Positions 8,344-16,834 of a stretch of 64,000 bases of DNA are shown here, piece after piece. The position numbers and the translations under genes were made by a program. The notes below the pieces were generated by a model that ran no database searches, was not told the DNA's origin, and worked only from the letters and a program-made list of their open reading frames with translations. Source of the DNA: Mangrovivirga halotolerans (GTDB lineage: Bacteria; Bacteroidota; Bacteroidia; Cytophagales; Cyclobacteriaceae); NCBI RefSeq assembly GCF_026241165.1, contig NZ_JAPFQN010000004.1, positions 186,001 through 250,000 of the forward strand. The letters are read 5' to 3'. Positions within the stretch are counted from its first letter, which is position 1, and each line of letters starts with the position of its first letter.

Positions 8344-9408
8344 CTAACCTTTTGATGGATTTTCCTCATTAAGGGGAGCTGATTCAAAGGTAGAATACTC
8401 TTTTCTATTCTTAACGATGTCAATAGCAGTAAAGATAGCCTGCATCATTGAGGTTGGGTCCGCCTGGTTTTTCCCAACAATATCATAGGCTGTTCCATGA
8501 TCCGGGGATGTCCGGATGATCGGCAATCCTGCTGTAAAATTTACTCCTGTTTCAAACGCCAGTGTTTTAAAAGGTATCAGTCCCTGGTCGTGGTACATAG
8601 CAAGGATAGCATCATACTTTTTGAAGCTGGCAGTACCAAAGAAACCATCAGCAGGATATGGGCCAAAAACAAGGTTGCCTTTATTTTTTAGTTCGATAAT
8701 AGCAGGAGAAATAATATTTTCTTCCTCATCTCCCAAAAGTCCCATTTCACCAGCGTGTGGGTTCAGTCCCATTACAGCTATTCTGGGTTTTTTAATCCCA
8801 AAATCATGTTTCAGGCTACTGATCATCACTTCGAGCTTGTCAATGATCTTTTCCTTACTAAGCTTCCCTGCCACATCTTTAAGTGGGATGTGCCCGGTCA
8901 TTACTGCCACTCTCAGTTCATCGCTTACCAGAAACATCAACTCATTTTTGACGTCACAACGATTTGCAAGGTATTCAGTGTGTCCCGGAAAATCGAAGTC
9001 GTCTTGTTGAATGTTATGTTTATTGATCGGTGCCGTGACTAGCGCATCAATATGCCCTTCTTTAGCGTCATTTACAGCTTTTTCCAGGGCTTTAAACGCA
9101 TATTCACCACCTTCGGAAGTCGATTTACCCATGTTTATCTCTACAGGGTGGTCCCACACATTTACCACATTGATCTTTTTAGGAATAAAATCATTGTCAT
9201 TCTTTACGTGAGTGTAGTTGAAATTATCGACATTCATCGCTTTGCGGTAAAATGAAAGTGTTTTAGTCGATCCATAGATCACAGGAGTGAATTGCTTAGT
9301 CATTCTGTTGTCAATGAGTGACTTAATGATCACCTCAGTCCCGATACCGTTAAGGTCACCGATGGTAATTCCAATTTTTGGCAGATCATCTTTACTTCCA
9401 TTTTCCAT
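8344..9408 (-). CDS. pdxA: 4-hydroxythreonine-4-phosphate dehydrogenase
   Basis: PdxA oxidises 4-phosphohydroxy-L-threonine in the DXP-dependent pathway to pyridoxal phosphate. The 354-residue protein shows GITIGDLNGIGTEVI at the N-terminus, PGHTEYLA, VMGLNPHAGEMGLLGDEE (metal-binding region), AMYHDQGLIPFKTL and TSPDHGTAYDIVGKNQA. All are family hallmarks. It is upstream of DUF177 on the same strand and divergent from rsmA, an order seen widely in Bacteroidota. Confidence 0.96.
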   Translation of the reverse strand: MENGSKDDLPKIGITIGDLNGIGTEVIIKSLIDNRMTKQFTPVIYGSTKTLSFYRKAMNVDNFNYTHVKNDNDFIPKKINVVNVWDHPVEINMGKSTSEGGEYAFKALEKAVNDAKEGHIDALVTAPINKHNIQQDDFDFPGHTEYLANRCDVKNELMFLVSDELRVAVMTGHIPLKDVAGKLSKEKIIDKLEVMISSLKHDFGIKKPRIAVMGLNPHAGEMGLLGDEEENIISPAIIELKNKGNLVFGPYPADGFFGTASFKKYDAILAMYHDQGLIPFKTLAFETGVNFTAGLPIIRTSPDHGTAYDIVGKNQADPTSMMQAIFTAIDIVKNRKEYSTFESAPLNEENPSKG

Positions 9409-9508
9409 TGTAAATGCGAGTTTTTCTTTGAAATTGTGGTAAATCGAATGCTAATTTAAGGGAAATCTATTATATAGATAAATATAATTCAAATTAACAT
9501 CTGATATC

Positions 9509-10300
9509 TTGCAAAAAGTCAAACCTAAAAAGCACCTGGGTCAACATTTTTTAAAAGACCTCAATATTGCCAGAAAGATAGCTGATTCGCTTCAAAGCGG
9601 GGATAGATACGATAAACTTTTGGAAATCGGACCTGGCACTGGGGTGCTTACCCAATTTCTTTTTGAAAAGGATGAGTTTGATGTTTGGTGTTTTGATGTC
9701 GATAAGGAATCTGTAGATTACCTTCATGAGAAGTATCCTGAAAAAAAAGATCAGGTTTTACTCGCTGATTTTCTCAAAAAAGATCTTTCATTTTTTGAAG
9801 AACCTTTCGGAGTAATTGGTAATTTTCCTTATAATATATCGTCGCAAATTTTCTTCAGGGTGCTCGATTTCAGAGATAAAATTCCTGAAGTAGTGGGAAT
9901 GATTCAAAAGGAGGTAGCCGATCGGTTGGTGTCTCCTCCAGGTAATAAACAATATGGCATCTTAAGTGTTTTACTTCAGGCTTTCTATGATCTGGAATAC
10001 TTATTTACAGTAGAACCGGGGGTCTTTGTACCACCACCAAAAGTGAGGTCAGCGGTAATCAGACTGACCAGAAATGAAAGACAAAGCCTTGAGTGTGATG
10101 AGAAACTTTTTTTTAAATTAGTTAAGCAGGGTTTTCAAAACCGTAGAAAAACATTGAGGAACGCACTTAAACCTTTAAATTTACCTCCTTCCATGAAGGA
10201 ACATGAGTTTTTAAGTAAGAGGGCAGAGCAGCTTTCGGTCGATGACTTTTTAAAACTAACTAGAGATCTTGAACAGCACAGAAGAGAAAATACCGTTTGA
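9509..10300 (+). CDS. rsmA: 16S rRNA dimethyladenosine transferase
   Basis: RsmA (KsgA) dimethylates two adjacent adenosines near the 3' end of 16S rRNA. The 263-residue protein has KPKKHLGQHFLKD at the N-terminus, the SAM motif LEIGPGTGVLTQ and the catalytic motif NFPYNISSQIF, a variant of NLPYNIS. The start is a TTG; an upstream stop codon excludes other starts, and the conserved KHLGQHFL stretch requires it. Its 3' end overlaps mgtE by 32 bases. Confidence 0.95.
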   Translation: MQKVKPKKHLGQHFLKDLNIARKIADSLQSGDRYDKLLEIGPGTGVLTQFLFEKDEFDVWCFDVDKESVDYLHEKYPEKKDQVLLADFLKKDLSFFEEPFGVIGNFPYNISSQIFFRVLDFRDKIPEVVGMIQKEVADRLVSPPGNKQYGILSVLLQAFYDLEYLFTVEPGVFVPPPKVRSAVIRLTRNERQSLECDEKLFFKLVKQGFQNRRKTLRNALKPLNLPPSMKEHEFLSKRAEQLSVDDFLKLTRDLEQHRRENTV

Positions 10301-11636
10301 ATTAAGTAACGAACTGCTTCAGCAACTTCAGGAAGCAGTTGAGGAACGCAATGGGCCCCGGGTCATCGATCTGCTGGAGGGAGCCAGTTATGTGGATATT
10401 GCCGATATTCTTTATGAGTTCAATACGGATGATTCTAAATATATTCTCGAACTCCTTGATGATGAAACTGCAGCAGATATTATCAATGAGCTTGAGGAAA
10501 GTACCAGAGGCAAATTTCTAAGGATTTTTACTGCTGAAGAAATTGCTGAATATCTTCATCACCTCGATTCGGATGATGCAGTGGATATCATTAACGAGCT
10601 GCCAAACAAAGAAAAGGATGAGGTGATCGTTCGGCTTCCGGACGAAGAAATGAGGGGATATGTTCTCGATCTGATGCGGTATGATGAAGATTGTGCCGGT
10701 GGTCTGATGGCTAAAGAGTTGATTAAATGTAATGTCAACTGGACTGTCAATCAATGTATCGATGAGATTAGAAGACAGGCGGAAAATGTAGAGCGTATCT
10801 ACAGTTTATATGTTGTAGATAATGATGAGAAATTTCTCGGCAGGGTATCACTTAAAAGAATTATCCTTTCAAAAGACAATACTCTGATCGCGGATATATA
10901 TGAACCGGAGGCTATTTCAGTAGAAACCTCGATGGATGAGGAGGAAGTAGCCGATCTGATGCGGAAGTACGACCTTGATTCTGTACCCGTAATTAACGTA
11001 TTGGGCAAACTGGTCGGAAGAATTACTATTGATGATATCGTAGATGTGATTACCGAACAGGCTGAAGAAGAAAGGCAGATCATGGCCGGTATCTCGGAGG
11101 ATGTAGAGGAAGACGATGGTGTCTGGATGTTATCTCGTGCACGTTTGCCATGGTTGTTAATTGGATTACTGGGAGGTATGATCGGTGCCAGAGTGATCAG
11201 TTATTTTGATGAACAAGTTCAGGCTGTAACTGCACTGGCATTTTTTATTCCACTCATCACTGCGACGGGTGGAAATGTGGGTATTCAGTCATCTTCGCTG
11301 GTCGTTCAGTCACTAGCGACAAGGTCTGCATTTGAAAAGGGAATGTTCAGCAGGTTGATAAAAGTATTATCAGTAGCTCTTCTCAATGGATTAGTGCTTT
11401 CCGCGATTGTTTTTGGAGCCTCAGTAGTACTTAGTATGCCATACGATCTTGCTTTTGTGATTTCAATAGCATTGTTTAACGTGGTTATTCTGGCATCCCT
11501 GATGGGTACTTTAACTCCTTTAATCTTAGAGAAATTTGGTGTTAACCCGGCTTTGGCTTCCGGGCCATTTATTACTACCGCTAATGATATTCTCGGTCTG
11601 ACTGTTTATTTTACCATTGCCCATATTCTGTTATAG
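10269..11636 (+). CDS. mgtE: Magnesium transporter MgtE
   Basis: MgtE is a magnesium channel of the inner membrane gated by cytoplasmic Mg2+. The 455-residue protein shows the N-terminal acidic superhelical domain (residues about 10-130, with LLDDETAADIINELE and HLDSDDAVDIINEL), a CBS pair (about 140-265) and a C-terminal membrane domain with TATGGNVGIQSSSL and ITTANDILGLTVYF, the Mg2+-binding pore helices. The start is a TTG inside rsmA, which suggests translational coupling. Length matches the family. Confidence 0.95.
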   Translation: MNSTEEKIPFELSNELLQQLQEAVEERNGPRVIDLLEGASYVDIADILYEFNTDDSKYILELLDDETAADIINELEESTRGKFLRIFTAEEIAEYLHHLDSDDAVDIINELPNKEKDEVIVRLPDEEMRGYVLDLMRYDEDCAGGLMAKELIKCNVNWTVNQCIDEIRRQAENVERIYSLYVVDNDEKFLGRVSLKRIILSKDNTLIADIYEPEAISVETSMDEEEVADLMRKYDLDSVPVINVLGKLVGRITIDDIVDVITEQAEEERQIMAGISEDVEEDDGVWMLSRARLPWLLIGLLGGMIGARVISYFDEQVQAVTALAFFIPLITATGGNVGIQSSSLVVQSLATRSAFEKGMFSRLIKVLSVALLNGLVLSAIVFGASVVLSMPYDLAFVISIALFNVVILASLMGTLTPLILEKFGVNPALASGPFITTANDILGLTVYFTIAHILL

Positions 11637-11638
11637 AA

Positions 11639-12577
11639 ATGAAAAAATGTCTGATCATAGATAAAATGCACGAAAGTATCATTACTGGACTGCAAAAATT
11701 AAAAATTGCTGTTGAATATAAACCAGACCTGACTCCGGATGATTTACCGGATCAGCTCGAAGGTATTAATATATTGGTAGTTAGATCTAAAGTCAGGATC
11801 GATCAGTCACTGTTGATGAATGCCAGTGACCTTGAGATTGTTTGTCGGGCAGGTGCAGGTATCGATAATCTGGATACTGATCTGCTGGAAGAGAAAGGAA
11901 TAGAGATAATTAATGCCCCGGAAGGAAACAGGGATGCGGTGGCTGAACATACGCTAGCGTTGATGCTTTCACTCCTTAATTATATACCAAAATCTGATGT
12001 TGAAGTTAGAAAGTCGATATGGGATCGAGAAGGAAACAGGGGGTATGAACTGAAAAATCGAACAATTGGACTCATAGGATATGGTTATATGGGGCGTGCA
12101 GTAGCTCGGAAATTACAACCTTTTAAGCCCGAAATTATAGCTTATGATAAGTATTTACCTAAAATAGATGATGATTTTGCCAAAAAGGTTTCTTTAGAGG
12201 AGTTACAGGAAAAAGCAGATGTTGTCAGCTTACACATACCTCTTACAGATGAGACCAGAAATATGGCAGATGATGATTTTTTTAATAAATTCAGAAATAA
12301 AATACTGTTTATTAATACAGCAAGAGGGGAGATAACGAATTTTAAATCCCTGGTAAATGCATTTGAAAATAATAAGGTCTGGGGGATGGGGTTAGATGTG
12401 CTTCCGGTTGAAAAACTTGATAAACTAACCAGTGAAGAGGAAGATCTTTTTAATAAATTGACTAAAATGCCAAACACTCTTTTTACTCCCCATGTAGCGG
12501 GCTGGACATTTGAAAGTTATAAAAAGATCAGCGAGGTTATCGTGGAAAAGATAGCCCTGGTGCTTAATAAGAATTGA
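11639..12577 (+). CDS. D-isomer-specific 2-hydroxyacid dehydrogenase
   Basis: The 312-residue NAD-dependent oxidoreductase belongs to the phosphoglycerate dehydrogenase-like family. It shows the nucleotide-binding motif GLIGYGYMGRAVA, the catalytic arginine in INTARGEITN, the acidic residue region GLDVLPVE and the catalytic histidine in FTPHVAGWT. It lacks the C-terminal ACT domain of long SerA proteins. It could be 3-phosphoglycerate dehydrogenase (serine synthesis) or a related hydroxyacid reductase; the neighbours do not decide. The gene begins 2 bases after mgtE. Confidence 0.88.
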   Translation: MKKCLIIDKMHESIITGLQKLKIAVEYKPDLTPDDLPDQLEGINILVVRSKVRIDQSLLMNASDLEIVCRAGAGIDNLDTDLLEEKGIEIINAPEGNRDAVAEHTLALMLSLLNYIPKSDVEVRKSIWDREGNRGYELKNRTIGLIGYGYMGRAVARKLQPFKPEIIAYDKYLPKIDDDFAKKVSLEELQEKADVVSLHIPLTDETRNMADDDFFNKFRNKILFINTARGEITNFKSLVNAFENNKVWGMGLDVLPVEKLDKLTSEEEDLFNKLTKMPNTLFTPHVAGWTFESYKKISEVIVEKIALVLNKN

Positions 12578-12581
12578 CTTT

Positions 12582-13415
12582 TTGGAAAAGTTTAAAAATA
12601 TAATTACCCGAATTAAGAGGATTCCTGAAAATCCGATTTTAACAGCTTCACTGGTGTTGCTGGGGGCTTCCCTTGTGGTATTTTCTTTAAGTTTTAATTA
12701 CTATCTCACACATCCGGATCAGTTTAAAGAAGCAATCCTAGCAGAAGCTCATGGGATGTTATTTGACCTTGCAATTATTGGTATTTTGATCTATTGGTTA
12801 AATCAAAAGGGTGAGGAGCGTCAACGGATCAAAACCTATAAAGATGAAATAGATGATTTTAGATTGTGGGAGTCAGATGAGGCAGCATTCCGGACGGTAG
12901 GTAATATTAAGCGATTAAACAGGCACCGGATTTATAATATTAATCTGGTAAATACTCATTTGGCTCGAACCAACCTTAATTATGTTATTTTAAAAGGAAG
13001 TAATTTAAATAATTCAAACCTCTCAGGCTCAAAACTTATTGAGTCCAATCTTGAAAATGCCCGTTTAAACCAGACAGATTTTGATAACGCAAATCTTAAT
13101 CAGGCAAATCTTCAGAAAGCGTATGCTTCAGGGGCAATTTTTAAAGATGCTTTTATGATTAAAGCTAATTTTAGAGGTGCATTTTTGATCAAAGCAGATT
13201 TTACAAATGGATTTTTGATGGAATCTGATCTTAGGGAAGCATATCTGACCGGTGCTGAATTTGCTCAGGCAAACCTTTATAAAGCTGATCTGAGAGGAGC
13301 AATTGGCCTTAATGTAGAACAGTTTAAGGATGTTCGTTCGTTATTTCTTGCAAAACTGGATCCTGACATAGAAGAGAAGATCAAAGAGTTGTATCCTGAA
13401 CTGCTAGGTAAATAA
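12582..13415 (+). CDS. Membrane-anchored pentapeptide-repeat protein
   Basis: The 277-residue protein has two hydrophobic segments (about residues 20-42 and 57-73) followed by a charged linker. A right-handed beta-helix of pentapeptide repeats A(D/N)LXX then runs over about residues 120-250 (LNYVILKGSNLNNSNLSGS, ANFRGAFLIKADF). Such proteins are often scaffolds; no enzymatic residues are visible. It starts with a TTG four bases after the dehydrogenase stop codon and is the last gene of the rsmA-mgtE unit. The function is unknown. Confidence 0.8.
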   Translation: MEKFKNIITRIKRIPENPILTASLVLLGASLVVFSLSFNYYLTHPDQFKEAILAEAHGMLFDLAIIGILIYWLNQKGEERQRIKTYKDEIDDFRLWESDEAAFRTVGNIKRLNRHRIYNINLVNTHLARTNLNYVILKGSNLNNSNLSGSKLIESNLENARLNQTDFDNANLNQANLQKAYASGAIFKDAFMIKANFRGAFLIKADFTNGFLMESDLREAYLTGAEFAQANLYKADLRGAIGLNVEQFKDVRSLFLAKLDPDIEEKIKELYPELLGK

Positions 13416-13452
13416 GAAAAGCTTCAGACTTTATTATTTTCGGTATTTTGAT

Positions 13453-13460
13453 TATCTTTG
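13453..13460 (+). promoter_or_regulatory. Candidate -7 promoter element of greA
   Basis: TATCTTTG matches TAnnTTTG. It lies about 110 bases before the greA start codon, so the greA transcript would have a long leader that includes the hairpin at 13498-13521. Confidence 0.5.
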
Positions 13461-13497
13461 CCATGAGTTTGAGGGAATAAAACACCAAATTCAATTT

Positions 13498-13532
13498 AAC
13501 GGGGCTCTTTCCAGTTCCGTTATTTTTATTGT
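13498..13532 (+). terminator. Terminator-like hairpin in the greA leader
   Basis: AACGGGGCT (13498-13506) pairs over its full nine bases with AGTTCCGTT (13513-13521), with two G-U pairs and a six-base loop. ATTTTTATT follows. It lies downstream of the candidate greA promoter and about 50 bases before the start codon, so it looks like an attenuator. It could alternatively end transcripts coming from the pentapeptide-repeat gene. Confidence 0.55.
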
Positions 13533-13571
13533 CAAAGCCGAAGAGAAAATTCAAAAAATATTTAAAGAGTT

Positions 13572-14045
13572 ATGTCAAAAGTATCTTACTATACTAAAGA
13601 GGGTTTACAGCGTATTAAAGATGAATTGGAGCACCTTAAAACAAAAGGTAGATCAGATATTTCCAAGCAGATCGCTGAAGCCAGAGACAAGGGAGATCTA
13701 AGTGAAAACGCAGAATATGATGCTGCTAAAGATGCCCAGGGATTGTTGGAAATGAAAATTTCACAACTTGAAAACCTAGTTGCCAATGCCAGACTGTTAG
13801 ATGAAACTAAGATCGATACTTCTAAAGTGTCACTTCTTGCTAAGGTCAAGCTAAAAAACAAAAAGAATGGCATGGAAGTAACCTATATGCTTGTTTCTGA
13901 AGAGGAGGCTAATCTCAAAGAAGGAAAGATTTCTGTGCAATCACCAATCGGAAAAGGTATATTAGGAAAGAAGGTTGGAGAAACCGCAGTTGTGGAAGCT
14001 CCTGCCGGAAAAATAGAATTTGAAATATTAGATATTAGTATTTAA
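13572..14045 (+). CDS. greA: Transcription elongation factor GreA
   Basis: GreA rescues backtracked RNA polymerase by stimulating transcript cleavage. The 157-residue protein has the N-terminal coiled coil with EARDKGDLSENAEYDAAKD, whose acidic tip residues D and E are the functional ones, and a C-terminal FKBP-like domain ending in SPIGKGILGKKVG and KIEFEILDISI. The length is standard. It is followed 4 bases later by the HIT gene and preceded by a structured leader. Confidence 0.97.
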   Translation: MSKVSYYTKEGLQRIKDELEHLKTKGRSDISKQIAEARDKGDLSENAEYDAAKDAQGLLEMKISQLENLVANARLLDETKIDTSKVSLLAKVKLKNKKNGMEVTYMLVSEEEANLKEGKISVQSPIGKGILGKKVGETAVVEAPAGKIEFEILDISI

Positions 14046-14049
14046 TAGT

Positions 14050-14442
14050 ATGTCTTCAATTTTCACTAAGATCATTAACAGAGAAATTCCCGGCCATATT
14101 GTTGCCGAGGATGATAGTTATATCGCTTTTCTGGATATTCAACCTTTAGTTCACGGCCATTTGCTTGTGGTTCCTAAAAAGGAGGTAGATTACATTTTTG
14201 ATCTTGATGATGATACTTATTCCGGATTGATGCTCTTTGCTAAAAAAGTTGCTGCAGGTCTTAAAAAAGCAGTTGATTGTAAGAGGATCGGGGTTGCAGT
14301 AATCGGACTCGAAGTTCCTCATGTTCATGTTCATCTTGTTCCAATGAATTCCATGGGTGATATAAACTTCTCCAGACCTAAGTTGGAACCTTCGGATGAA
14401 GAACTTTCTGAAATGGCAGAAAAAATTAAGAAAGAACTGTAG
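14050..14442 (+). CDS. HIT family nucleotide hydrolase
   Basis: The 130-residue protein carries the histidine triad as HVHVHLVPM and the N-terminal FTKIINREIPGHIVAEDD, typical of HinT-like purine nucleoside phosphoramidases. The active centre follows the HxHxHxx pattern. It is co-transcribed with greA and followed by a strong terminator. The physiological substrate is not known. Confidence 0.93.
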   Translation: MSSIFTKIINREIPGHIVAEDDSYIAFLDIQPLVHGHLLVVPKKEVDYIFDLDDDTYSGLMLFAKKVAAGLKKAVDCKRIGVAVIGLEVPHVHVHLVPMNSMGDINFSRPKLEPSDEELSEMAEKIKKEL

Positions 14443-14465
14443 TTATATTATAGAAATAATTTTGA

Positions 14466-14497
14466 AACCGGGTTGTGGATTGCAGCCCGGTTTTTTT
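14466..14497 (+). terminator. Intrinsic terminator of the greA-HIT unit
   Basis: AACCGGG (14466-14472) pairs with CCCGGTT (14486-14492) and is followed by a T7 run. It lies 24 bases after the HIT stop codon. Confidence 0.9.
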
Positions 14498-14701
14498 ATT
14501 TGTGATAAGTTATTAGAGATTGGGTTATTAAGTTACTAGTTATTAGAGATTAAGTGATTGGTTATTAGTACGCTTTACTCGAAATTGTCTGATCTTAAAA
14601 ATGTTGACACTTATCGACAGTGAGGATTTACAGGATTATGAGATTAAGAGGAATACGCTTGACTCTCATAACAAATGAAAAATGCACCGCAAATCCATAG
14701 A

Positions 14702-14733
14702 CCCTGACATCGACATTAGGAGATCGTCAAGGG
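14702..14733. repeat. Hairpin repeat unit H1
   Basis: CCCTGAC pairs with GTCAAGGG with an inner CGA/TCG pairing. It shares its arms with H2 and H3 and is followed by CGCAAAGGTCGCAAAG. Confidence 0.6.
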
Positions 14734-14758
14734 GGCGCAAAGGTCGCAAAGCTGAAAG

Positions 14759-14784
14759 CCCTGACACTGTAAGTTGTCAAGGGG
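14759..14784. repeat. Hairpin repeat unit H2
   Basis: CCCTGACA pairs with TGTCAAGGG with one bulged base around an eight-base loop. The arms are the same as in H1 and H3 but the inner part differs. Confidence 0.6.
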
Positions 14785-14827
14785 AAAAACAGCAAGCTGT
14801 TTATTTAATTCACCACAGAGTTGAAAA

Positions 14828-14859
14828 CCCTGACACCGACAAAGGAAGGTCGTCATGGG
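14828..14859. repeat. Hairpin repeat unit H3
   Basis: CCCTGACACCGAC pairs with GTCGTCATGGG across an eight-base loop. It is followed by the GCACAGAGTACACAGAG phrase. Confidence 0.6.
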
Positions 14860-15021
14860 AGCACAGAGTACACAGAGAGAATTGCTGACGCAATTAATTC
14901 GGAATGCGAGATTCAATAGGATATTATTAGTCTAATTTAATTAAGATGTTTCTTAGAAGGGCGCGGTGGGAATGACAATATCACGAGGGTGGGTAGGCTG
15001 TGTTGTTGCAGGATTGATAGT

Positions 15022-15055
15022 GTCTTGACTTTTTTGCTTCGTCACGGATCAAGAC
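15022..15055. repeat. Inverted repeat in the gene-free region
   Basis: GTCTTGA (15022-15028) pairs perfectly with TCAAGAC (15049-15055) and is followed by an A5 run on the plus strand. No adjacent gene ends here, so it is not an obvious terminator. Confidence 0.45.
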
Positions 15056-15266
15056 AAAAATGAAGAGAGAAATACACTTTTATTATTAAAAGAGGAATGG
15101 AAATAGAAATTTGGTGAATATTTATAAGAAATTAAGTTACTGGTTGATGCTCTTCGAGATGTTAGCGCAGCGTATTTAGAGGTTTGAATAAAAGAGGAGT
15201 TTAGATCCGGTTTATCTGTTTCGTGAGGACACGAACCAGGGCGGCAGTTAGTTAATAGGTTATTGA

Positions 15267-15343
15267 GTTATTAGTTAATAGAGATTAAGTTATTGGTTAT
15301 TAGTTAATAGAGATTTAAGTTATTGGTTATTAGTTAATAGATG
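15267..15343. repeat. AT-rich tandem repeat, 29-30 base period
   Basis: Two full copies (15267-15295 and 15296-15325) and one partial copy (15326-15343) of a unit beginning GTTATTAGTTAATAGAGATT and ending TTATTG. A degenerate version with a 30-base period is found at 14509-14568. Confidence 0.8.
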
Positions 15344-15370
15344 TGAATCCCTAAATAAGGTTGATTGTTT

Positions 15371-15937
15371 TTATTTGGCTCTCCCGGGATTCTCATTGAT
15401 AAATGCTTTCCATGACTTAGGAGAACTGCTTACCACCCCATCCTGGTAATGATGACACAAAGCAACACCCAAAGCATCAGTCGCATCGAGAAGTTTTTCT
15501 GTATGGTCAAATTTTAATAGCTGTTGTAGCATCGAGGCAACTTGTTCCTTAGAAGCATTTCCGTTTCCGGTTACCGACTGCTTAATTTTCTTAGGTGAAT
15601 ATTCAAATATTGGGATGTCCCTGTTCAGAGCTGCTGCCATTGCAACACCTTGAGCCCGGCCAAGTTTTAACATCGACTGTACGTTCTTGCCGTAAAAAGG
15701 AGCTTCAAGAGCTACTTCATCCGGAAGATAGTCGTCAATTAGAGAAGTGATCCGATCAAAGATCTTTTTTAATTTCAATTCGTGACTTGAATATTTCTTT
15801 AAATGGATAACACCATATTGAATTAATCGGATTTGTGTATTTTTAACTTCGATTAGTCCGTATCCCATTACCTGGGTACCCGGATCGAGACCAAGAATAA
15901 TACTTTCCTTTTTGGGATTTGTATTGATTTTTACCAT
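15371..15937 (-). CDS. ruvC: Crossover junction endodeoxyribonuclease RuvC
   Basis: RuvC resolves Holliday junctions with RuvAB. The 188-residue protein shows the catalytic residues in context: Asp in [14 protein letters not shown], Glu in [11 protein letters not shown] and the acidic pair in [14 protein letters not shown]. The C-terminal tail is slightly longer than usual. The N-terminus carries about 12 residues before the first strand; no other ATG fits. It is divergent from the operon at 15959 with only 21 bases between the start codons, so the promoters must lie inside each other's genes. Confidence 0.95.
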   Translation of the reverse strand: MVKINTNPKKESIILGLDPGTQVMGYGLIEVKNTQIRLIQYGVIHLKKYSSHELKLKKIFDRITSLIDDYLPDEVALEAPFYGKNVQSMLKLGRAQGVAMAAALNRDIPIFEYSPKKIKQSVTGNGNASKEQVASMLQQLLKFDHTEKLLDATDALGVALCHHYQDGVVSSSPKSWKAFINENPGRAK

Positions 15938-15958
15938 TACTGCAAGATAAACATTCTT

Positions 15959-16834
15959 ATGAGCTTTACCTTTTTGAAATCAAGGCAATTCAATCAGGCA
16001 CTAAATATTATTTCTTTAGTGGCGCTGGTTGCTGCAGCTTATTTCAAAATTTCTGAGACTACCATAAGCTCTTTTAGCCTTCAGTTTGCAGGAACTTATT
16101 ATATTTTATTGCTCTTGTTATTATCACCTGTTACCTGGGGTATCGAAGCACAACGATTACGGTCAGCATTGAAAATTGATATGGCAACGGCATGGAAGAG
16201 TACGTTGAATGGATTGTTGTTTCGATTTATGCTTGCTTCACCAGGTGAAGTGCTTGGCAGACAACGTTATTTACCTTCAGAAATAAAAGCAAAGGCAAAT
16301 GTTGCCTCATGGACGACTCTTAAATTTAGTGCAGGAATAGTTTCAGCAGCTTTTGGTATATGCTCTTTGTTAATTATTGGTATCAACAAATATCCATTCA
16401 TAGCCAATAATTGGTGGCTACTTGCAATTGCCGGTATTTTAATCTCTGCCGGGATAATTATTTTTATCATCAGGTTAGATAAAAGTATATTTTCCTTACC
16501 AATATTTTTGAAAATATCGTTCATGCACACTGTGCGGTTTATATTGATCTTATTTCAGTTTGTGCTTGCATTTAAAGCCTTAGGATTATCTCATAGCACT
16601 TTCGATATTATCACCGGAATGAGTTTGGTTCTTTTTATGAGATCAATTATTCCGGTTTTTCATTGGATTGGAGAGGTTGGTGTTCGGGAAATTAGTGCCT
16701 TGTATATATTTGACGCTACCGCTACAGAGGTGATATTGATCACTACAGCAGTATTTATTGTCTGGTTTTCCAATAATGTTTTGACCTCCTTATGCTTTTG
16801 GATTTATAAAAACAGGGAGGTTGTATGGAGATGA
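15959..16834 (+). CDS. Flippase-like integral membrane protein
   Basis: The 291-residue protein has about seven to eight hydrophobic segments. It resembles the lysylphosphatidylglycerol synthase transmembrane / UPF0104 family: [16 protein letters not shown] in the middle and [18 protein letters not shown] near the C-terminus correspond to the family's conserved glycine-rich GxGVRE loop. Members move or couple lipid-linked sugars and lipids. It overlaps the following glycosyltransferase by 10 bases, which fits a role in envelope glycan or glycolipid handling. The exact substrate is unknown. Confidence 0.75.
   Translation: MSFTFLKSRQFNQALNIISLVALVAAAYFKISETTISSFSLQFAGTYYILLLLLLSPVTWGIEAQRLRSALKIDMATAWKSTLNGLLFRFMLASPGEVLGRQRYLPSEIKAKANVASWTTLKFSAGIVSAAFGICSLLIIGINKYPFIANNWWLLAIAGILISAGIIIFIIRLDKSIFSLPIFLKISFMHTVRFILILFQFVLAFKALGLSHSTFDIITGMSLVLFMRSIIPVFHWIGEVGVREISALYIFDATATEVILITTAVFIVWFSNNVLTSLCFWIYKNREVVWR

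Larger units (their letters stand above)
14443..15370. repeat. Gene-free region packed with small repeats and hairpins
   Basis: No credible gene lies in these 928 bases. Near both ends are AT-rich tandem repeats with a period of 29-30 bases built on GTTATTAGTTAATAGAG (14509-14568 and 15267-15343). Between them lie three hairpin units (14702, 14759, 14828), phrases of the type CGCAAAGGTCGCAAAG (14736-14751) and GCACAGAGTACACAGAGA (about 14860-14877), and a further inverted repeat (15022-15055). The content resembles intergenic repeat debris known from many bacterial genomes. Confidence 0.75.

Noticed and set aside
14682-14916. Two short opposite open reading frames in the gene-free region
   Set aside because: They run through the hairpin units and CACAGAG/CGCAAAG phrases, have biased composition and no ribosome binding site; they are by-products of the repeats.
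15267-15343. 29-30 base tandem repeat as a CRISPR array
   Set aside because: The copies are directly adjacent without unique spacers and no cas genes are present.
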